A stretch of DNA of 64,000 bases from Podarcis raffonei (GCF_027172205.1 NC_070614.1:39810001-39874000); one strand, 5' to 3'; positions 11,085 to 23,783 are shown, counted from the first letter of the stretch. Made by a program: numbers and translations. Notes: generated by a model from the letters alone, not told the origin.

Positions 11085-11100
11085 CTGCGAAGGCAGGAAG
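11085..11100 (-). promoter_or_regulatory. Probable splice acceptor directly before the connexin-like gene 1 start codon
   Basis: On the minus strand, a pyrimidine-containing run ending in CTTCGCAG abuts the ATG. Connexin genes usually have a non-coding first exon spliced to a coding exon starting just upstream of the ATG. The non-coding exon itself was not identified. Confidence 0.55.
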
Positions 11101-11204
11101 TACCGGTAAGTCAGGATAAAGAGGAAGTTATTCAAGCCTAAAGAGGAGGCTGCAAGCCTCCACTTCCCTTTCTCTTGTATTCTCTTATTCCTCCTATCTC
11201 TTAA

Positions 11205-12250
11205 TTATTTTTTAATTATTTTTTTTTAAAAAATGTATTAATGCTTTTCAAGTTTATACATTTCACTAATTTTACAATCATTGTAACATTTCAAAACTTG
11301 ACTTCCTTCCCCCTCTTTCTGCGGTTCCTTAAATTTATTTTTAATATCTTCTGCATATCCAAATGAACTCAATTTGCTCATTTATTCATCTATGTTAAAT
11401 ATGTACTCTTATAAAACTGCAGGTTATTACAATAATCCTTCCAATGTTCTCATCTGTTTACAATTTATCTGCAAATATTCAATAAATCATTTCCATTCTT
11501 TTATAAAAAGTTTGTTATTTTGATTTCCTATTCTTCTGGTAAGTTCTATTCTTCTGCATATTCCATAAGTTTTTGTATCCATTCTTTCTTTGCACCGACT
11601 TCTGCCTCTTAGCATTTTTGGGTGAGTAACATTCTTGCCATTCTAGTAGCATACGTTAATAAGTTTCTATACAGTTTAGGTAGTTCTGTCCCTATAATTC
11701 CCAAAAGAAAAGCTTCTGGGTTTTTTTTACAAACGTTATTTTAAACATCCTTTTCAGTTCATTATATATCATTTCCCAGTAAGCATTAACCTTACTACAG
11801 GACCACCACATATGATAAAAAGAACCTTATTTCTCTTTACATTTCCAACACTTACTTGATTTAGATTCATACATTTTTGCCAATTTACTCTTGTGTTAGA
11901 TACTATCAATATATCATTTTCGTATAATTTTCTCTTAGACAATAACATGCTGTAAATTTTATCTCCATATTCCACAATTGTTCCCATGCTTCCATGCCTA
12001 TATTATGACCAATATCTATTGCCCAATGTATCATTGAGGATTTTACTTGCTCATCCTTTGTCTCCCATTCCAATAATATTTTATACATTTTACACAGCAC
12101 TTTTACATTACATTCCAACAGGTCTCTCTCCAGTTGTTGTTCCCCAGATATTTGTTCCCCAAACAAACTTATTTTGAACTTATTTTTAAATTCTAAACTT
12201 TTGGGATTCTTTCCTGGAATCCTGGACATCTCCCTCCCATTTCCACATTC
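11205..12250 (-). mobile_element. L1 LINE ORF2 3' fragment
   Basis: The minus-strand reading contains LCKMYKILLEWETKDEQVKS and HWAIDIGHNIGMEAWEQLW, matching the L1 ORF2 C-terminal region also seen at 51470-52047. The CWKC- and WW-type segment continues at lower coordinates, with a T-rich run near 11205-11230 as the poly(A) end. It has many interruptions. It lies just upstream of connexin-like gene 1, probably in its 5' intron. Confidence 0.78.
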
Positions 12251-12455
12251 TTTCTGCCTTACTTTGTTTCCCCTTACTCACATCCTCTTTCCCAATCTAT
12301 TTTCCATAAATATATATATGTATATTGATAAGGTTTCTTACCCGCCCTTCACCATAAGGTCCTAGGGCCAGTTACACAATAATAAAATACAGAATTATAA
12401 AAACAAATAAAGCCATTACAATTAAGTATGGTGGGGTGAGATTTAAAATTGACCC

Positions 12456-12800
12456 AATAATAATAATAATAATAATAATAATAGTAATAATAGTAATAAT
12501 TTATAACTTATACCCTGCCCATCTGCCACTCTGGGCAGCTCCCAACAGAATATTAAAAACACGATAAAACATCAAACACTAAAAACTTCCCTAAACAGGG
12601 CTGCCTTCAGATGTCTTCTCAAAGTCAGATAGTTCTTTATTTCCTTGACTTCTGAAGGGAGGACGTTCCACAGGGAGGGTGCCACTACCAAGAAGGCCCT
12701 CTGCCTGGTTCCCTGTAACCTCATTTCTTGCAGGGAGGGAACCAGCAGAAGACCCTTGGAGCAGGACCTCAGGCTGAGTGATGGGGGTGGAGACGCTCTT
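12456..12800 (-). mobile_element. CR1/L2-type LINE 3' end
   Basis: An (AAT)n tail at about 12458-12500 is followed by the 3' UTR and then, on the minus strand, the end of an ORF related to that at 38520-38750. Shared words include GAAGGCCCTCTGCCTGG. Confidence 0.7.
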
Positions 12801-14139
12801 CAGGTATATAGTTAAGAGGTATATAGTTAACAAGTATGTAGTTAAACATCTAACACATGTTTAAACAAAACACCTTTGCCTGCGTGTGTGCTTTGTTCCA
12901 AGGCCAAGTTGTGTGTTAGATGTATTAGATGTTGACACTGATAATACTTTACAAATCAGTTAAAATTTATACAGGCAGCTACTGCACTGTAGTGGTTTGG
13001 CTGCATCCCTGCACTATACCTTCAAAGCACATTTTACCTCTCAGAAAATTCTGGGTCCTGTAGTCTGATAAGGGTTTATGGGAATTTTAACTCTGTGAGG
13101 GGTACAGAATTCCAGCTTGTGAAGGGAAACTGACAGAAGCTTCAAGAAAACGGATGGGGTTTAGTAGAGAAAAATAAATTTGGCAGTTTTCCAAACCGTG
13201 CCAAAGTTGAAGTTACTGTTAATTAACTTAAACACGCATCTAATTACTAAATATATTAACACATGAGATATGTTATCTCTCTTCTAAAAGCATTAACATG
13301 TGTCCAACTCCACCCTTATCTGACTTCTCTTTCAGGTGTTAAGCTTCTTGAGGGCAGATGCCTATTTCTTTTCGTAAAACTCTGAAAGATGTCCTACATA
13401 GATGGTATGGTGCAAGTAATAAGCCTAAAAATTATTACATTCTATGGGAAGGAACTGGGACAAACTTTAAAGGACACACATGGCAACACATTTATGCTAC
13501 GTAAATTGCACATTGCGGTGGTATGTTGATCAGAAGAAATGTTGCATATAAAATGCAGGCAAGATGCTCTCAATACTAAAAACCTAAAAGAAGAGAATAA
13601 AGTTTACAAATACAGATATTTCTTTTCATTTGTTTGGCGGGGGGGACGGTATGAGTTTCTGTGACTTATTTAAGTTCCATTGTTCTAAGCTCATTTGCTT
13701 TTGTTCCTAACATAAAAAATTCTTGTTAGTTCGCCATTGGTGCAATAAAGGGACATTATTTTCTTGGAGAGGTCTTTAATGTTAGAGAAAGAAATAGAGA
13801 GATTCTGAGTCATCTTGCATGTCAAGCTTCTGGTTGCTTTATTCACATGTAAAATGTGAATAAATTTTGGAAAAATAATGAAACTTTGGGAAATTATGTT
13901 TAAAATGACATAAAACATGTTAACTATGTGTGAAAATGAAAAATGGATCTGTCAGTTGACATTTTCAACACCACTGCATTTCAGTTACTTTCAGGTGAAC
14001 ATGCGTAGGATCAGGCTGTGCGTATCTAATCAGAACCAAAATATACCCTTTAAATGCACAGGCTTAATTGATCATCTGAGTTATAAAAACCTGTAATAAA
14101 GTAAAAGGCTGACAAACTACACATGTTAAAAATTTAAAT
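12801..14139. other. AT-rich DNA with no recognisable feature
   Basis: Mostly AT-rich, no domain-bearing frame, no terminal-repeat structure. Confidence 0.5.
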
Positions 14140-14355
14140 GCGAACTTAATTTGTTCTGGAGGTCTGTTCTTAACCTGAAACCGTTCTTAACCTGAGGTAC
14201 CACTTTAGCTAATGGGGCCTCCCGCTGCTGCCACGCAATTTCTGTTCTCATCCTGAGGTAAAGTTTGTAACCTGAGGTACTACTTCTGGGTTAGCGGAGT
14301 CTGTAACCTGAAGTGTTTGTAACCTGAGGTGTTTGTAACCTGAGCTACCACTGTA
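14140..14355. mobile_element. TA-flanked MITE, family A, diverged copy
   Basis: The same interior (TTCTTAACCTGAAACCG, TTTAGCTAATGGGGCCTCC) ends with CTACCACTGTA. The left end is degraded, so its limit is approximate. Confidence 0.6.
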
Positions 14356-15062
14356 TTGCAATAAATTAATAGCTCCATAGATACAATTGGATGTCCATCT
14401 GGAAACTGATTTCCCCCCTCTGAATCTATAGTCACACACCCCTTCAGAGTTTAGGGACTATTTATTTCCTGGCACAAGACCATTTTTGCTTGGAGTTGCA
14501 AGTGCATCAACACTGCAGACCAGGGTACCATGGGAGCGTCAGTGTTATGATGCCCACAGGAAACACAGGTGACTTCTGTCATTTCTCCCGTTGACAGTTT
14601 TCCAGCTGTCATTTCTGCCTTCAAAGCATTGGCCGTGTGCAGCAGGGAAGCTGCGATGAAGGCTGATCCGATAGGGCAAAGGGGGGCATTGCCCCACCAA
14701 CTTCAATCTGCCCTCAGCCAGCCCCCAACCTGCCTGCCTTTTTACTTAACAACCAATCTGGGGCCTAACTCTTGTCTGTCATCAGCTCTGGCTGTACCTA
14801 CTGCTGGCAGCCTTCCACCCTTCCAGTCCCCAAAAGTACCAGCCGCTAATGCAGCAAAAGAGTTATTTGTGGCCCTCCAGTCGTTGTTTGACTCCAGCAT
14901 CCATCCATCTTTCCCAGTATGGCCGACAGCCAAGGATCATGGGAGTCGGAGTCCAACAACACATGGAGGATACAGGTAGGATTGGCGGCACGTTAATGTA
15001 AACTGGAGCACAAAGTTCTGTAAGGGGTGGGGGCACCTCTAACTCTCCCTCTGCCCTGTTTG

Positions 15063-15300
15063 TTTTGCCATGCATATATATATTTTTAACCCACCTTTCC
15101 CCCCAGGAGCTCAAGGTGGCAAACATGGTCCCCACCCCAACCTCCATCCTCCATTTTGTCCTCACAGCATCCCTGCGAACCAGTTTAGGCTGGGTGACAG
15201 TGTCTATTACCCGAGGCTGCGCATCTGAGCTTTGTGGCTGAACTCCCTGGACTCCTCTCAGCCCTAGTCCGATATTCTACGCACTACACCGCAGCATGTG
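15063..15300 (-). mobile_element. MIR-like tRNA-derived SINE
   Basis: GGAGCTCAAGGTGGCAAAC, TTTTGTCCTCACAGCATCC and a degenerate tRNA end near CTACGCACTACACCGCA are diagnostic. Related copies are at 34634-34985, 62940-63030 and 63415-63545. Confidence 0.6.
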
Positions 15301-15564
15301 AATGGGCTGGAGATTATTTATTAACGTTCTTTCATAAAATGCATGTACCGCCTGCCTAAGCAAAAAAATTATATTAGCAGTGCCGAAAAGACTACGTTGA
15401 CATCAATAGGCAGGGAGTTCCAAAGTGCAATGGGAATATTTCCTCCTCCTTTCAGAAGAGTACTGAGTTATACGTAGCTTCAGAGCTTTCTGCATTGAGT
15501 ATGCCTGAAAATACTATGAACTGATACCATCATGAAAATCAAGGGGCACAGAAAGGCAGGTGAA

Positions 15565-16140
15565 ATGTAAGAACGTTAGCCCTTGCTGATCAGACCAAAA
15601 GGTCCATTTAGTCCGAACATCCCATTTCTCACAGATGCCTCTCAGAAGCCCACAAACAGACATGAAGGTGATAGCCCACTCCTGGCAAACTTGTAGAATT
15701 TGAAGGAAGGCTGCCTGCTTCTGAACTTGGAAGTTTCAAGTCAGGACTTCTCCACACCTGTTTCCCTGCTGCTTTCCCCCTGGGGAAACCTGATCTTTAG
15801 CCCTGAATTGGAGCAATTGGATTTTCCGCAGATTGCTGTTTGTTCTGATTTAGCATTAAAGAGCAGGTTTTCCAGGGGAAAGTGGCAGGGGAAAGGCAAA
15901 ACCACTTGGACCCCTACCTAGAAAGCAGAGAGCCGCTTGGACCCATGCTTTCTAGGACAAGTGGAAGTGTCCTAGATGGGTCCAAAACACCGTGATTCAT
16001 AATCACTGATAGCCCGGAATCCATCTAACCGGCATTTAAAACTGACTAAGCCAGCGCAGTGACCATCACTGCCCCATCTCCCGGCAGAGAGCTCTGCAAA
16101 TCAGCCTTGAGTTTTGCGAAGAAAAAGGACTGACTCCCTG
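15565..16140 (+). repeat. Decayed CR1-like dispersed repeat in two pieces
   Basis: AAAAGGTCCATTTAGTCC with the following CTCAGAAGCCCACAAAC (15590-15680), and GCAGTGACCATCACTGCC (16054-16075), match the dispersed repeat better preserved at 32335-32550 and 43020-43300. Confidence 0.45.
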
Positions 16141-17339
16141 TTGCCCGCCCGGATTTTATGCGGACCTCCAACGAAACTGAATGTTGGGAGATCTGGGACA
16201 GCAAAAAAGAAAGGACTTCTTCAGAATTAATTTTTGGGATTTGCTCTCACAAGAGGCAGCAGTAGTCACCAACTTGGACGGCTTCGAAAGAGGACTAAGC
16301 AAAGCCTTAGAGGACAATGGCTACTAGCCTTAGCCACAATGGTTATGCTGTGCCTCTTCGGGTTGGGGGCAGTGTATGCTTTTGAATGCAAGTTGCTAGA
16401 AACAGCAGGAGGGGAGAGTCGCTGTTGCACCCGGGTCTTTCTCGTGGGCTTCCCACGGGCATCTGAGAGAGCAGGATGCTGCCTTAGATGGCCACTGGCC
16501 TGATTTAGCAAGCTCTTCTTATGTTTTGTGCTCTAGTTTTATATGAGAAGAAGGAGACAAGCCTCTTGCCATCTACTCTCTTCCTCCCCCATCCATAAAG
16601 TTATTCGCCTCTCTCCTGTCTCTCCTCTTAGTCATTCAGATTCCTCAGCGTGAGGCCTCCAGGACTACAACAAACACATCAGCATCAGCTACCATGGCTG
16701 CTGGGGATCAGTCAGAGCCAAAGTGTAAACAATCAGGTTGGCACTATGTTGGGGAAAGTTCTAAGATCAAAAATGACATCTCCTCCCTCCCTCCCATTGC
16801 TCTGGATGTTAAGCAAGTTTCCTCCCTCCCAGGTAGAGGATTGCCTTGGTACCTTTTTTGCTCAAAGATCCTTCTCCTTCCCGATGGTTGCGCTCCTTCG
16901 CTCCTCTCCTCCCTCTGAAGCACTTAATCTCCCTATGAAATATGGCTCCACCCTGTCACCCTTAACTCTGCCCAAGGAGGTAGCCAATCTAACTAAATTA
17001 AACTTTGAACTGGAAGAACCTGCTGCCAGGATAAGAACTCCCACACAGTCCCAGCCCAGATGATCACAGCGTTCATAGGTTCCCAGGGGGAAACCCCTAA
17101 ACCTGCTGCGCAGGCTTGTCCCTTGAAGAGGACCCAGGTGTCCTGTGGCTTGCAGCCCTCCTGGCAGAGTTCCTCTACCCTTAGAACAGCTGCATGGCAA
17201 CTCTATTGCGGGTCCAGAGTCACGGTGCCAGTTGGCCTTAGGGAATTGCAAGAGTTCCAAATTACTATGGTAACTAGGGCAATCGTAGTGGAGGCCTTCT
17301 TCCATTGGAGCAGACCTGCGCATTAATGGGAGACACTAG
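16141..17339. other. No supportable gene
   Basis: Overlapping frames of 137-153 codons on both strands lack domains or sensible splice sites. The right part may be further decayed L1. Confidence 0.4.
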
Positions 17340-18150
17340 TGTATTACTTTATTTGCCGATGGCATTTTATGGATGCTAGAATAGTCCCTTAACTGCTGTT
17401 CTTGCCCTTCAGACTAGAATTAATGAGACTTTGGGAGGGTAGCAGGTCTGGTAGTTAACAATGATAAATCAGAGTTCATATGTCCCTGCCTGCCCAAAAG
17501 CAAATCCAACAGATGTCCGCTGAAATTCAGCAGTTTAAAACATTTTGAGATCCATCCCACAAAAGAGATTAAACAACTTTGTAAGAGGTTTGTAAATATG
17601 GGTTTGTAAACTGAAGTGCAAAAGGACCTGTCCCAAAGGAAGAAACAAAAACCTTCTTGGGTCGATAGGAATGCCGTACTTAAAATGACACTGCTTCCCA
17701 ATTTCTCGTTATTTAAAGGCTTCTGATAGAGATTCTAACCATGAATTTCAAAGATGGGAGAAAATAGACTCTTTTACTGGAGGAGAGGGAAATAGTTTGC
17801 ATAAGTAAAGCTGCTCTATATATAGAAGTAGCAGGAAATGCGGGTTCAGGGTACCTATCTTGAGATTGTACAATGATGCCTTTCAGATCCAGCAACTGGA
17901 AGTTCATTGTTACTACAGAACTTAGCCCACATTATCCTACCATTAGGGCAATCCCTTTTTTTACCCTCAGTGAGAAAAGATCTCCAGGGGATTCAGAATT
18001 GGTTCCTTCATTCAGCCCTCAAAGTGTGGGGCACTTGGGCACACAGACTAGTCCTTGTATTATCTCCATGTTTTTCCAATTTCTAGATCATCCACAATTT
18101 TGTGACCCCTGTCAGTACAAGCAATATGTGGGGAGAGAAATACTTAAGAT
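17340..18150 (+). mobile_element. Decayed L1 LINE ORF2 fragment
   Basis: Plus-strand readings such as GRVAGLVVNNDKSEFICP and SWVDRNAVLKMTLLPNFSLF match the L1 reverse-transcriptase and post-RT region. Frames shift and stops are frequent. Confidence 0.6.
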
Positions 18151-18154
18151 ACAA

Positions 18155-18383
18155 TACAGTGGTATTTCGGTTTACAAACAGTCCTGTTAACGAACTATTC
18201 GGTTTACGAACTCCGCAAAACCGAAAGTAGTGTTGCCTCGGTCTACAAACGGAAACTGAATGGTGGAAGGGTACCGGTGGCAGGAGGCCTCATTAGGGAA
18301 AGTGTGCCTTGGTTTAAGAATGGATTTGGTTTAAGAATGGACTTCAGGAACAGATTAAGTTTGTAAACTGCCATATCACTGTA
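18155..18383. mobile_element. TA-flanked MITE, related family B
   Basis: TACAGTGGTATTTCGGTTTA on the left and GCCATATCACTGTA on the right, with TA borders. The interior (ACGAACTCCGCAAAACCG) differs from family A, but the terminal repeats are clearly related. Confidence 0.6.
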
Positions 18384-19131
18384 CAAGATTTGTTTCACAG
18401 AGGTAAGCATCTCTCAGCAGTTAGATAATTTGCTGGAACCTTTGTGAGCCTCATAGTCTAGAAGATGCTGTCGTGTGCCAGGACCCCTCACTATTTGAGA
18501 AATTGTGTCAGCACCACCCAAGGCAGGCGAAGGGCGATGTGACCACTGTTCGCCAAATCCTTCTTGATCAGTAGCAACCTGATTTGGAGAGGGAGGGGGC
18601 ATTGAGCAATTTGGGAGGCCGATATCGGGAGAGAAATTTCTGAGGGAGACTGGAAATTACTATGGCAGGTGTCATCCTTCAAATTGGTTTCAGCTCTCGT
18701 GAAGGGATAATCACTTGAGTTGATTCATGGGTGATACCTGATTCATTCCAGTGTGCTTGCACCCTATCTACAGCTCAATGTCCATCCCCTGCACAGGTGG
18801 TTATAAATCCTGGATTGGCACTTCTTTAATTGTTTTGAGGAGCAAATTTTTGCCATTTGTCTGTCTCGGAAGAGGGTGGAAGAATGTGCCTTTGGGAGTA
18901 AAGATACATTATTTAAACTTTTAAAGCTACACATTTTGATGGCTCCTTGAATGAAGATTGCATTTCTGTGGAAGAGCAGAATTGGTATGCAGTTTGCAGA
19001 ACTGGTATGGCAGAGTGTGGACAAAGGACCTCGCGGACGATAACTCAACTCTGTAGGGGTGAAATTGAATGAGACAAATTCCATGGTAACTGGTTCCCTT
19101 TTATTTCTTTTATCAATTCTTACCCGAGATG

Positions 19132-19488
19132 CAGTGGTGGAGGGAGGGGGTGTGGGGTGCATGGTTTGCCCCAGGTGTCATCACTGGGGTGTGTGTGACA
19201 AAATGAGTTTGGGTTTTTTTATTAAAAAATTGGGCTCATGAAACTTTTTAGGAGTGACGTGGTGGCTTAGGTGCCTGCAGGTTCCGCACTGCCTGAAATG
19301 GCAGCGTGGGACTTGCATCTGCCTACTGCCTACTGCCTCTCCCTCAGCCACCCTGCAACTGAGGGGGAGGTGGCGGAGAGGCTCCAAGCGTCAGAGAGGC
19401 TCGCCCTGCCCCCATGGCCGGATTGCCCCACCCCCAGTTGCAGGACACACCCCCGCACCAGGCACCCCAGCAACTAGCTATGCCGTTG
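19132..19488. mobile_element. hAT-type non-autonomous element (related to 2825-3109)
   Basis: Ends CAGTGGTGGAGGG and AGCTATGCCGTTG. The flanks CCGAGATG (19124-19131) and CCCAGATG (19489-19496) match at 7 of 8. Confidence 0.65.
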
Positions 19489-19593
19489 CCCAGATGAACC
19501 CCAACCATCTACTATTCTTTTTAATTTTGGGAGGGGCCTCCTGGTGTTTTAAGTCTAGGCGTGCTCTCTCTAGAATACTTTGGTCAACATAAT

Positions 19594-20094
19594 TACCGTA
19601 TTTTTCGCTCCATAAGATGCACTTTTTCCCTCCTAAAAAGTAAGGGGAAATGTATGTGCGTCTTATGGAGCGAATGCAGGGGGGAGGCAGGTAGGAAAAG
19701 CCCCCAAGAGCCGCACACAAGCTCCGTGGGGCTCTTGCGGTCTTTTCCCTAGGAGGGAGAAGGTACTGACGCGGGCAGTCAGTCCTTTCTCCCTTCTCGT
19801 AGAAAAGCCTGCAGGAGCCGAGCGCTCATTAAAGGGTGCATGGCTCCTGTGGGCTTTTGCGGGAGGTGGGGGAATTGCCATAACCGCGCGCAGCCTCTCC
19901 CGGCCAGGAGAGGCTGTGCGTGGCTATGGCAGAAGCCAAGACAGCCAGTGGGATGGATCCTGCTCGCTGTCTTGGCTTCTTTGCTCTTTGGGGCTCGGGG
20001 GGGGGGGAAATAATATCTTTTTTCTTGATTTCCCCCTCTAAAAACTAGGTGCACCTTATGGTCCAGTGCGCCTTATGGAGCAAAAAATACAGTA
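19594..20094. mobile_element. MITE with GTATTTTTCGCTCCATAAGA terminal repeats
   Basis: Starts TACCGTATTTTTCGCTCC and ends CTTATGGAGCAAAAAATACAGTA. The ends match the copy at 1589-2035, but the GC-rich interior is largely different. This suggests captured or rearranged internal sequence. Confidence 0.7.
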
Positions 20095-21241
20095 CTTTTC
20101 AAATGTGGATTGTCTTTGTTTTAGTCCATAGCAGGGTATACACATAAGTCCTGTTGCTTTGCCTGCTTCTTTACTAAGTGGGAACACATTCCTTGCTTCT
20201 TTGCTTTCCTTTTTTATGTGGTCAGTGGTGTGATTTGTATCGTGTGTAAAAATAATAATCTACCGTTGTTGTTTGCTTTGATGGTATTATAAAATTTAAT
20301 TAGACAAAACTCAAAGCCACTCCAATGGAAGAATGCGATCCTCCGGGAAGTTTGTAAAAGAAGAGGAGGAGACGTGAGGCAGGAAATGCACGACGAGATA
20401 AAAGGGAATCTGCTGATTCAATGACATGAAGTAATATTACAATTAAGATTTGGGCACAAATGACCAAAGAGTGTATGGAATCTTGGAAAACAGGTGATCT
20501 TTCAACAGCCAGAATATTACTAATCCTAAAAAAAAAAGACACTAATATAGTTCATATAGTTATATAGTTCAAAGTTCATTTTAATGAAGTAAGTATACCT
20601 GACATTAGAACACTTAATATTGAGACCCTGCCATGGGAGCAGACGGGCTTTAACCCTGATCTGCAGCCTGCCATTTGCTTTGTCGAAAAGGATCCATTTA
20701 AACCATCTGGATCATGATTCCAATGGGACAGAGAAGTTTTTTTAGTATTTTTATTTTATAAAAGCCATCTAATATATTGTTATGAATGCCAGACTCCCCT
20801 AAATTCCTGGGTCCAGCGGGTGTTAGAAATTAATTAAAGCTTGGGATGCTAAGCTGTGTCCTAGACACTTCTAATCCCTGGAATTAGCAAGTGTTTGAAA
20901 TTCATTAAGGCTTGGGGTGCTAAGCTGCGCCCCATTCAGCACCCAATCATATGCACCCCATACGCCCATTTCCGGCCTATGGCAGGGGCGTGTGTGTATG
21001 TGCACGCACACACACGTAGTGATGACAAATAAGACTCCCTCTGGCATCTACACACCTCTCCTCTTCCAGCTGTTAAAGGCCATCTACCTCCTGCCCCAGT
21101 TTGGGGGGCCCATCACTTACAATGTCTTGTGTCCCCCCCCCCACCCTGCAGCCAGCATGGAATTTGAAGAGCAGTGAGAGGGACCAAGGAGGGAAGACCC
21201 TTGGGAAGGCTCCAAAGGCCACATCCAGCCCCAGGGTCAGG
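20095..21241. other. No recognisable gene
   Basis: AT-rich. Two imperfect copies of CTTGGGATGCTAAGCTG / CTTGGGGTGCTAAGCTG (about 20839 and 20911) form a diverged tandem duplication of about 70 bp. Confidence 0.4.
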
Positions 21242-21492
21242 ATGCGCCCTATTCCCTGAATTAAGAGGATGCTTGGTTGCAAGAAATAAATCCCCCAGAT
21301 TTCACTGCCTACAATTCTGTATCTGAATTCTGCAAATGGTGGGAGATATCCCAAAAAATCTGTAATTCCCAACCCTTTGCTTCCCATTATTCTTAGGGGA
21401 AATCCATGTGCTTTCAACATATTGCGTGGAGTATGCGGCCTCCGTCTTGTGGTTCCCAGTCTGGCCAGTATAATAACCAGTTACCAATCCAT
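21242..21492. repeat. Left arm of a 251-bp near-perfect inverted duplication
   Basis: This segment is the reverse complement of 21837-22087. By eye there are only four mismatches, all transitions, and no indels. The 344-bp spacer holds MITE family C pieces and an inner 20-bp inverted repeat (21491-21510 with 21664-21683). The arm matches no element I recognise and appears nowhere else in the window. Confidence 0.9.
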
Positions 21493-21683
21493 GTTCGGCT
21501 GCCAAAAGATCATTTGGAAACCAGAATAGTCACTTCCAGGTTTGTGGCATCTGGGAGCCAAAACATTTGAGAACTAAGCTGTTTGAAAACCAAGGTATAC
21601 TGTACTTGATGCATTGTGACTTATTTTTATTGATCATAGTTAATTATTTAACTATGATTAATTATCTTTTGGCAGCCGAACAT

Positions 21684-21823
21684 CCGGCAGGGCTTCTGTG
21701 GCATCTGATTGGCTGCAGGAGCTTCCCGCAGCCAATCAGAAGCTGCACTTTGGTTTCTGAACATTTTGGAAGTCTAATGGACTTCTGGAACGGATTCCAT
21801 TCGACTCCCAAGGTATGACTGTA
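21684..21823. mobile_element. MITE family C fragment in the inverted-repeat spacer
   Basis: GGACTTCTGGAACGGATTCC and AAGGTATGACTGTA match the right part of family C elements. A similar end (CCAAGGTATACTGTA) is at 21590-21604. Confidence 0.5.
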
Positions 21824-21836
21824 CTTGCTCTGGGTT

Positions 21837-22087
21837 ATGGATTGGTAACTGGTTATTATACTGGCCAGACTGGGAACCACAAGACGGAGGCCGCATACTC
21901 CACGCAATATGTTGAAAGCACATGGATTTCCCCTAAGAATAATGGGAAGCGAAGGGTTGGGAATTACAGATTTTTTGGGATATCTCCCACCATTTGCAGA
22001 ATTCAAATACAGAATTATAGGCAGTGAAATCTGGGGGATTTATTTCTTGCAACCAAGCATCCTCTTAATTCAGGGAATAGGGTGCAT
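21837..22087. repeat. Right arm of the 251-bp inverted duplication
   Basis: Reverse complement of 21242-21492, with boundary words ATGGATTGGTAACTGG and AATAGGGTGCAT. Outside these words the flanks stop matching. Confidence 0.9.
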
Positions 22088-23391
22088 TGTAATTATTTAG
22101 AGTGAATTTCTGTTTAATTATTATTTGCTGGTGTTCTGAGATTTAATTTTATTGTGTACTATTATATTTAATACTACTTTATTTGATATAAGTCATTTCA
22201 TTTTAAAGCTATGTTTTATTAGGACGTTTTGCATTGGATCAGATTGTTACATGATGTGTGTTCTTTGTTGTATATTTTGTTGCTGTAAATCGCCTTGTGT
22301 ATAGTAATATAGAAAGGCAGTATACAAATTTGAAGTGAAGTGAAGTGAAGCGAAGTGAAGACACCTGCTCCCACCCAGTTGCAATATCAGCCCTGAGTTC
22401 AAAGTACACTCCTTGTACAGACCTTCCAAGTGTCCCGATTTTCCAGGGACAGTCCTGGAATTACAGAGATCTCACTCGAAACGGATGCAATGTAGCTGAA
22501 AATCGGTGCCAATGGTAGCACCAATTCTCTGCTGCTGCCAGAGGTGGTGGGGCAGGCGGGGCACTTGTGGGAGTGCTGCCTGACGGCTTCTGCCACCTGA
22601 GGCAGTGGCCCCACTCTGCCTAAAGACTGGGCCGGCTCTGCTGTTTGGTCCAATTCAGTGGGAGACTGTAGGTTTCCCTGGGGAAAGTGGCGGAGAAAGC
22701 GGAGGTGAGGACAAACCTCAGGTAATAGGCCTTCAGCAGGAAATGGTTTTGAGGGAAATAAAATTCCCAACGCAGGCCCGTGGACTCGTTGCATAATTAT
22801 TGGCACAGAAATAAGACACTGCACCTGATATCGCAGCAGTCATGTACGACTAACAGTACCCAGTTTGTCCTTCAGCTCAGTAACTGGCACGGGATGGATG
22901 CCAGATCGATAGGAATCTTTAAAATAATGGTGACCTTGTTCCTTCCAACCTTTAAACTGTTAGACGTCATTGTTGTTATATTTTGACAAGGATGATTTTA
23001 AAAGGGGGTCATATGGAAGAAACCTTTAGTTATCACCTTTCACAACAAGACTCATGTTTTTCAGATGAACGACATAACAACAAAGCTTCAAATTAGGAAA
23101 ACCCAACCCCCCCTTCCATCGTTTCTATATACGAGTCAATTTTGCAGTCATCTTCTTTTTTTAAGAAGGTATCTTGCCCAGCCAGGATAACTGCATCTTC
23201 AGGCAACTGGATATTTTTTTTAAAAAAATATTATAAGGAATAAAGGATAAATAAATATAGAAACAAAGTGGAAGAATGGTTTAAGATTTAGTACTTCCAC
23301 TTTATTTAAATCATGGGGTATTATCATACTCAGATATTTCAAGAATTCCAAATAATTAGTTAATTAGTTTGTTAGTTCACCCTATGCTCCC
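22088..23391. other. Unassigned DNA with a short (GTGAA)n run
   Basis: Begins with a LINE-like 3' region ending in repeated GTGAA units near 22333-22361. A short piece of the unclassified repeat (22423-22480) follows. Otherwise nothing. Confidence 0.4.
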
Positions 23392-23522
23392 ACAGAATCA
23401 CCAAGTTGGAAGGGACCTTGAGGGTCATCTAGCTCAACCCCCTACAATTTCGCCCAACATGGGGCTCAAATCCATGACCCTCAGATTAAGTCTCATGCTC
23501 TACTGACTGAGCTATCCTTCAG
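23392..23522 (-). mobile_element. tRNA-Lys-derived SINE with CR1-type tail
   Basis: The minus strand starts GGATAGCTCAGTCAGTAGAG, with a CTTAATCT anticodon-arm relic and box B GGATTTGAGCC, resembling tRNA-Lys(CUU). It continues into TTGAGCTAGATGACCCTC and TCCCTTCCAACTTGG, the CR1 3' end. This tRNA-plus-CR1 design is known from reptile SINEs. Confidence 0.75.
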
Positions 23523-23783
23523 GGCAGCCATGGAGAAGGCTCCTTTTTCGTTTTGAGAAAAGGCGAAGAAGAGATGACATGATACACATTTACTGTATAA
23601 AATGATGCATGGCATAGAGAAAGTGTGTGGGGGGGGGAATTCTCCCTCTCTCATAACACCAGAATCTGTGGTCATTCCAGGAAGCAAAATGTTGGAAGGT
23701 TTCAGGAGCCGTAAGGAAGAACTTCTCCACACGGCACACAGTTAAGCCATGATGACCACCAGCTTAGATGGTTTAGATAGGAT

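Noticed and set aside
20917-21177. 86-codon plus-strand frame
   Set aside because: Composition-driven, no domain or splice signals.
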